Below the pieces are notes generated by a model, which saw only the letters and a program-made list of their open reading frames with translations, ran no database searches and was not told where the DNA came from. A program made the translations under genes and the position numbers. A DNA stretch of 11,478 bases from Baffinella frigidus (Eukaryota; Cryptophyceae; Cryptomonadales; Baffinellaceae): NCBI GenBank assembly GCA_026770585.1, contig MU646475.1:217259-228736 (forward strand). The letters are read 5' to 3'. Of the stretch, positions 7,985 to 11,478 are shown in pieces. How positions within the stretch are numbered: position 1 is the stretch's first letter; every line of letters begins with the position of its first letter.

Positions 7985-8728
7985 CTAAGGCTGCGTGATG
8001 GTTGCCGCGTCGAGCGTGCAGGCCGTCTGGGCGAGGATGCGGCCGTTGAGCGAGGAGCCGGTTTTGAAGGCGGCGTGGGTCTTGACCAGGAAAACGCCCT
8101 CGAGGTGCGAGGTCGTTCCGGCGTCGACGAATCCGGCCACTTGCCAGACAATGTTGGAGGCCTTGGGCTTGCCGTTGCCGGCGACGTCGGCCAGGAGAGT
8201 GACCTTGGCGCCGCTGCCCACGACGACATTGCCGGTGGTCTGGAAGATGAAGATGTCGGTGCTGGAGCCCTTGAGGTAGATGTCGGAGCTGAACATGATG
8301 TTGGAGCCCCAGTTGTAGACGCCTGCCGTGAAGGTCGTCCCGGAGATGAGGCCAGCCTTGATGTCCTTGTTTGCGACATCCGAGACGCTGCGCCCAGCCG
8401 CGTCGGTGTAGGCCGTCTGCATGTCGCTGATGGACGAGGTCATGACCGAAGGAGTGGGCGAGGTGTAATCTGACGCGTAGGCTTGGCCCTTGATCTGCGT
8501 CGACGTGGAAAACGTGTTGGACGAATCCGCGATGAGGGTGAAGCCCGTCATGGCGGTGGCCGCGATGGGGCTGACGCCAATGTTGCCGGTGATGGCCGAC
8601 GCGGGGACAGTGGAGATGCCCGTCTTGGCGAGGATGACGAAGTCGCCGGCAAAGCCGAGAAGCACGGGATCGGTGGCTGCCGCCGTCGCGAGCACGAGGG
8701 CCGCCAGGATGCACTTGAACAAAGCCAT
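7985..8728 (-). CDS. Secreted ice-binding protein, DUF3494 family (left copy, intact)
   Basis: 247-residue protein of the DUF3494/PF11999 ice-binding (antifreeze) family, expected to be secreted and to bind ice crystals, inhibiting recrystallisation around the cell. Residues 1-18 form a signal peptide: Lys5, a hydrophobic ILAALVLATAA core, and an Ala-Ala-Ala site before Thr19. The mature part shows family hallmarks in order: FAGDFVILAKTGIS, ITGNIGVSPI, GQAYASDYTSPTP, a helical ISDMQTAYTDAAG, FTAGVYNWGSNI, DIFIFQTTGNVVV, NIVWQVAGF with GTTSHLEG, and GRILAQTACTLD near the C-terminus. Members fold as an irregular beta-helix with a long alpha-helix alongside. Length is typical for a one-domain member, with a complete C-terminus and TAG stop. 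There are no introns. The start is the ATG followed directly by the signal peptide; the 62 bp upstream are conserved with the divergent paralogue at 9406. Family assignment is strong; ice-binding activity itself is inferred. Confidence 0.95.
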   Translation of the reverse strand: MALFKCILAALVLATAAATDPVLLGFAGDFVILAKTGISTVPASAITGNIGVSPIAATAMTGFTLIADSSNTFSTSTQIKGQAYASDYTSPTPSVMTSSISDMQTAYTDAAGRSVSDVANKDIKAGLISGTTFTAGVYNWGSNIMFSSDIYLKGSSTDIFIFQTTGNVVVGSGAKVTLLADVAGNGKPKASNIVWQVAGFVDAGTTSHLEGVFLVKTHAAFKTGSSLNGRILAQTACTLDAATITQP

Positions 8729-8790
8729 GTGCTTGGTTGGAGTGGGTGTTGGTTTGAGGAACGTTGCTTTCTTTGAGGAGCTTTAATCCC
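8729..8790 (-). promoter_or_regulatory. Conserved proximal promoter and 5' UTR of left gene
   Basis: These 62 bp directly upstream of the ATG match the corresponding 62 bp of the right gene with one mismatch, and similarity drops sharply beyond them. The distal end reads GGGATTAAAGCTCC on the minus strand, a possible weak TATA-like element (ATTAAAG) about 55 bp from the ATG. The rest is A/C-rich, like an unstructured leader. The start context is AGCACATGG. Confidence 0.55.
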
Positions 8791-9343
8791 TCTGTCAAAG
8801 CGAAGAGGTTTCCCCCCCAAGGGGCAAGACAGGTTTCAGGTGTACCGGTACCCATTTTTTTTAGCAAGGGGATATTTTTACCATGTTGTTTCTAGCGGTT
8901 TGTTGTTGATGACAATTGATGACAAAAATGCCCAAAATACTGCCGGAAAGATTCCGGTGGGAAACAAGATGTCCACTTTACAACACCGCAGATCACGAGG
9001 ACACTCTCAAGAGGTTTATGGATAACACCCTCGTCATTCTTTACTACAGGACGACCATCCTCTTGCCCACAAAAATAAATATTTTCAAAAATTGTGTGTC
9101 CGTCCCCAAGTCACACGGACTCAGCAATGAACGTTTCTCCGTTTTGATAGGCATCCGTTCCATTTAACAGCTCATTCTGCCAAGTCTCTACGAAAACAAG
9201 ACACTATCTTGAGTGAATTTCTTGTCAGCAAAACAAATCTTTAGAAACCGTGTTCCCCTTCAAGAACCTGACTAGAAACTTGCACAACGTCCACGGGTGC
9301 CGCTGCAACATCCAATTTGGGGGGGTTCAAAGGGAATTCGTCG
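8791..9343. other. AT-rich central spacer between the divergent genes
   Basis: This is the unduplicated centre of the inverted repeat. At its edges only a TTGGGGGGG stretch is shared (inverted at about 8811-8820; direct at about 9317-9326). The interior (about 8850-9290) is noticeably richer in A and T than the genes and shows no clear symmetry. At 8906-8925 there is a perfect tandem pair of TTGATGACAA, a candidate transcription-factor site. Short plus-strand open frames at 8840-9025 and 8916-9167 have no recognisable features and are not called. The region could hold a bidirectional promoter. Confidence 0.6.
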
Positions 9344-9405
9344 GGGATTAAAGCTCCTCAAAGAAAGCAACGTTCCTCAAACCAACACCTACTCCAACCA
9401 AGCAC
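9344..9405 (+). promoter_or_regulatory. Conserved proximal promoter and 5' UTR of right gene
   Basis: Counterpart of 8729-8790, with 61 of 62 positions identical. It starts GGGATTAAAGCTCC (possible TATA-like ATTAAAG at 9347-9353) and ends in an A/C-rich leader before AGCACATGG. Conservation of exactly this stretch suggests that both copies keep the same core promoter or leader. Confidence 0.55.
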
Positions 9406-10260
9406 ATGGCCGTATTCAAGTGCATCCTGGCGGCCCTCGTGCTCGCGACGGCGGCAGCCACCGATCCCGTGCTTCTCGGCTTTGCCGGCGACTTCGTCAT
9501 CCTCGCCAAGACGGGCATCTCGACTGTCCCCGCGTCGGCCATCACCGGCAACATTGGCGTCAGCCCCATCGCGGCCACCGCCATGACGGGCTTCAACCTG
9601 ATCAAGCATTCATCCAACACGTTTTCCACGTCGACGCAGATCAAGGGCCAAGCCTACGCGTCAGATTACACCTCGCCCACTCCTTCAACCATGACCACGG
9701 CCATCAGCGACATGCAGACGGCCTATAACGACGCGGCTGTGCGCCCCCTCTCGGACGGCGCAAACATCGACATCAAGGCTGGCCTCATCTCCGGGACGAC
9801 CTTCACGGCAGGCGTCTACAACTGGGGCTCCAACATCATGTTCAGCTCCGACATCTACCTCAAGGGCTCCAGCACCGACATCTTCATCTTCCAGACCACC
9901 GGCAATGTCGTCGTGGGCAGCGGCGCCAAGGTCACTCTCCTGGCCGACGTCGCCGGCAACGGCAAGCCCAAGGCCTCCAACATTGTCTGGCAAGTGGCCG
10001 GATTCGTCGACGCCGGAACGACCTCGCACCTCGAGGGCGTTTTCCTGGTCAAGACCCACGCCGCCTTCAAAACCGGCTCCTCGCTCGACGGCCGCATCCT
10101 CGCCCAGACGGCCTGCACGCTCGACGCGGCAACCATCACGCAGCCTAAGGCCGTCTCTATGTCATCTGTAAATAAACGGTCCTTTCGGAAGCGTTCTCCC
10201 ATCCGTGTACCCCGCTCCTTGTGTCACAGCCCACGTATTGTGAGGGCTATCGAGGGATAG
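9406..10260 (+). CDS. Secreted ice-binding protein, DUF3494 family (right copy, stop lost)
   Basis: Paralogue of the gene at 7985-8728, with no indel through residue 247 and 14 substitutions: V3, N64, K67, H68, T95, T98, A99, N108, V112, P114, L115, G118, I121 and D228. The signal peptide (residues 1-18) and all DUF3494 hallmarks (NIGVSPI, YASDYTSPTP, FTAGVYNWGSNI, IFQTTGNVVV, NIVWQVAGF, GRILAQTACTLD) are kept, so it too should be a secreted ice-binding protein. The oddity is at the end: the codon matching the left copy's TAG is AAG (10147-10149), so the frame continues 37 codons through the former 3' UTR to TAG at 10258-10260. The added tail is basic (many Arg and Lys) and unlike any part of the family. 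A polyadenylation-like signal at 10167-10176 lies within this extension, so transcripts may end before the stop. Homology to residue 247 is certain; the 284-residue product is doubtful, and this copy may be decaying. Confidence 0.88.
   Translation: MAVFKCILAALVLATAAATDPVLLGFAGDFVILAKTGISTVPASAITGNIGVSPIAATAMTGFNLIKHSSNTFSTSTQIKGQAYASDYTSPTPSTMTTAISDMQTAYNDAAVRPLSDGANIDIKAGLISGTTFTAGVYNWGSNIMFSSDIYLKGSSTDIFIFQTTGNVVVGSGAKVTLLADVAGNGKPKASNIVWQVAGFVDAGTTSHLEGVFLVKTHAAFKTGSSLDGRILAQTACTLDAATITQPKAVSMSSVNKRSFRKRSPIRVPRSLCHSPRIVRAIEG
10167..10176 (+). promoter_or_regulatory. Polyadenylation-like signal inside the extended right reading frame
   Basis: TGTAAATAAA, identical to the element downstream of the left gene. 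Here it lies 17 nt past the mutated stop codon and about 82 nt before the next in-frame stop. If cleavage follows at the usual 10-30 nt, the mRNA would have no stop codon. Confidence 0.6.
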
Positions 10261-10423
10261 ACCAGCATCGGCAGATGGTGGAGCCATTGGCTGGACACTG
10301 CTCACACGTTTTTCAGCAAAGCGTATCTCGCCGCTCCTCTCACGCGCCCCCACGTACGGAAGCGAGTGAGAGGCCAGGCTGGCGGGAAGGGAGAGGGTTG
10401 AGGGTGAGTTTGGGTGGTAGAGT
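10261..10423 (+). other. 3' flank of the right gene, no separate gene
   Basis: Homologous, inverted, to about 7795-7870 but with extra sequence around 10305-10355. A GGAAGCGAGTGAGAGG stretch at 10358-10373 matches the left arm. An overlapping open frame (10221-10514) runs into the GA tract and is not considered coding. Confidence 0.6.
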
Positions 10424-10617
10424 GAGAGAGCGAGAGCAAGAGAGGGCGAGCGAGCGCGCGCGAGAGAGGGAGCAGAGCGAGAGCGAGAGAGAGAGACATC
10501 CCATTGACAGATAGGGTGAGAGAGCGAGTGAGAGAGCGAGAGTGAGAGAGCGACAGAGAGCGCGCGCGCGAGAGAGAGAGAGAGGGAGACAGGGAGTCAG
10601 GGAGACAGGGAGACAGG
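10424..10617. repeat. GAGAGCGAG/GA low-complexity tract (right arm)
   Basis: Purine-rich counterpart of the CT tract at 7351-7772, in inverted orientation and less than half as long. It ends in GGGAGACAGGGAGACAGG units. It includes a GCGCGCGCG alternation near 10561-10569. Confidence 0.92.
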
Positions 10618-10799
10618 ATGAGATGGAGGCGAGGCTGGCCAACTTTGGCTATCCCAGGGGTGGATTTTGTGCTCTGGCATTGTTTTCCTTTCTCCCCGGA
10701 ATTCCGGGGCAAAGTCGCTGACCTTTGGCGTGTTTCCCGGTCGAGAATCAACTGTGGACCGATTCTTGAAGTATTCAGTGGCTACCAAGTGGAAGGCTA
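10618..10799. repeat. Conserved blocks of the inverted duplication (right arm)
   Basis: About 10640-10685 matches inverted 7302-7350, and about 10690-10790 matches inverted 6085-6175; here the two blocks are adjacent, whereas in the left arm they are separated by about 1.1 kb. At the join there is a small palindrome, CCCCGGAATTCCGGGG (10696-10711). The 10618-10800 plus-strand open frame lies entirely in this repeat and is not called. Confidence 0.8.
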
Positions 10800-10912
10800 G
10801 GGTGTATGGTTCAGGGTTTATGGTTTAGGGTTCAGGGCTTAGTAGTCAGGTTCGAGGATTTTAGGTTTGAGAGTTGAGGGTGTTAGGGTTGAGGGTCTGG
10901 GTCTGAGGGTCG
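10800..10912 (-). repeat. Short degenerate TTTAGGG telomere-like array (right arm)
   Basis: Variants of TTTAGGG (TTCAGGG, TTATGGT, TTGAGGG) run on + here, opposite to the left arm. Position and orientation match the inverted array at 5463-6055, but only about 110 bp remain. Confidence 0.88.
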
Positions 10913-11478
10913 ACGATGCTCTCCCTGTAGCCCAGACTCAACTCCTAGTGCCGTATTTGCATTCCAGTTGAGTTGACAGTTTGCAAGGGGTTGGACTTTG
11001 ACAACACTCAGGGAAACGTAACGTGCATTGATTTCCTCGGCAACCACACGAGAATGCTAGCGGGTTCAGGGTGGTCCTTTAGGTCCTTCAGGGTCTTTTA
11101 ACTCCCACCATAGGCGGACACCGGAACTTGTTCTGCAGAAAAGCCATGCTTCCTTTTGGATCACATTCAGCCCCCCCGGTGGCCCACAGGAGGTACAGAG
11201 GTTACCTGCGAACAGGAACACACACCGCCCCTAGGGAGGTCATATGCTTCTCGGAATACCACACGGGAATGTTAGAGGGGCCTATTTGAACCCGAGATGC
11301 TTTTACACGTGGGCAGATGTGTAGTAACTTTCGTGGGTTTGGTCACGAGCTGTGCTAAATCAGGCCAGGCACGAGGTTGGGTGCGGGTTTGCTGGGACAA
11401 ATTCGTACAACCCCATATGTAAATAGGGTCCTCTAGCGTTCTCGAGTGGTCCTTGGCAACTCGATTCCGCGAAGAGGG
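10913..11478. repeat. Subtelomeric block, right arm of the large inverted duplication
   Basis: Reverse-complement match to about 4929-5455, including the ~30-bp motif with core GCTAGAGG or CTCTAGCG. The window ends in CGCGAAGAGGG, exactly the point where the left copy meets the large telomere-like array. Differences are scattered substitutions plus the insertion at about 11073-11180. Confidence 0.9.
11073..11180 (-). mobile_element. Insertion of a hairpin-array terminus into the right subtelomeric block
   Basis: This stretch of roughly 106 bp is absent from the left copy (which reads GGGCCACCCTGAACC without a break near 5224-5238) and matches, inverted, about 387-500 at the start of the hairpin array: AGGTCCTTCAGG, CTCCCACCATAGGCGGACAC, GAACTTGTTCTGCAGAAAAG, GCATGCTTCC-like and CCCCCC parts in order. 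On the minus strand CCACC stands on both sides of it, possibly a 5-bp target-site duplication. No coding capacity. It may be a small non-autonomous element or a recombination scar. Confidence 0.65.

Noticed and set aside
7926-8867. 313-codon minus-strand open frame, longer than the ice-binding protein frame it overlaps
   Set aside because: It is an out-of-frame reading through the leader and gene. The composition is His/Arg/Gly/Gln-rich and featureless, whereas the overlapping frame has a signal peptide and the whole DUF3494 pattern. The equivalent frame in the right copy is broken early.
4929-11478. Palindrome as a pure sequencing or amplification fold-back artefact
   Set aside because: Fold-back chimaeras give near-identical arms. 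Here the arms differ by several large indels, substitutions clustered in one gene segment, a stop-codon change and array length. Misassembly of two real loci remains possible, but a simple fold-back does not fit.

Overview
The window looks like subtelomeric nuclear DNA of a eukaryotic microalga, probably one from a cold or ice habitat. Two things point there. First, long stretches are built from degenerate CCCTAAA (TTTAGGG, plant/algal-type) telomere-like heptamers, with one perfect run of ten units. Second, the only convincing genes are two near-identical, intronless, signal-peptide-bearing ice-binding proteins of the DUF3494 (PF11999) family, which algae are widely thought to have acquired horizontally. 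Both genes carry an overlapping TGTAA/AATAAA 3' signal; TGTAA is the green-algal polyadenylation signal, which hints at but does not prove a chlorophyte. No rRNA, tRNA, CRISPR array or transposase was recognised.

Layout. 1-389: no recognisable gene. About 390-1625: an array of tandem and nested hairpin modules with C/G tracts. 1626-1990: nothing identified, then a 21-bp tandem repeat (2017-2079). About 1963-4928: degenerate telomere-like DNA (C-rich on +) that contains higher-order repeats of about 226 bp and 251 bp. 4929-5455: a unique-looking subtelomeric block. 5463-6055: more telomere-like DNA. 6056-7300: a short conserved block followed by about 1.1 kb present only in the left arm, including a pyrimidine tract and a 102-bp tandem repeat. 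7350-7772: CT/CTCG low-complexity tract. 7985-8728 (-): first ice-binding protein gene. 8729-9405: divergent intergenic region. 9406-10260 (+): second ice-binding protein gene. From there to 11478 the order of the left side recurs in reverse orientation: GA tract, conserved block, short TTTAGGG-type stretch, subtelomeric block.

The main structural observation is that 4929-11478 is a large, imperfect inverted duplication centred in the spacer between the two genes. Its arms have diverged by large insertions and deletions and by substitutions, so it is unlikely to be a simple sequencing fold-back. The telomere-like repeats point outward on both arms, the opposite of a telomere-telomere fusion.

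The main genic observations are that the right copy has lost its TAG stop (AAG), while a conserved polyadenylation-like signal lies before the next in-frame stop, and that differences between the two proteins are concentrated in residues 64-121 while the flanks are almost identical. Together these suggest a subtelomeric gene pair under duplication, local gene conversion and partial decay or neofunctionalisation. The expected product is a secreted protein that binds ice outside the cell; the second copy's functional status is uncertain.
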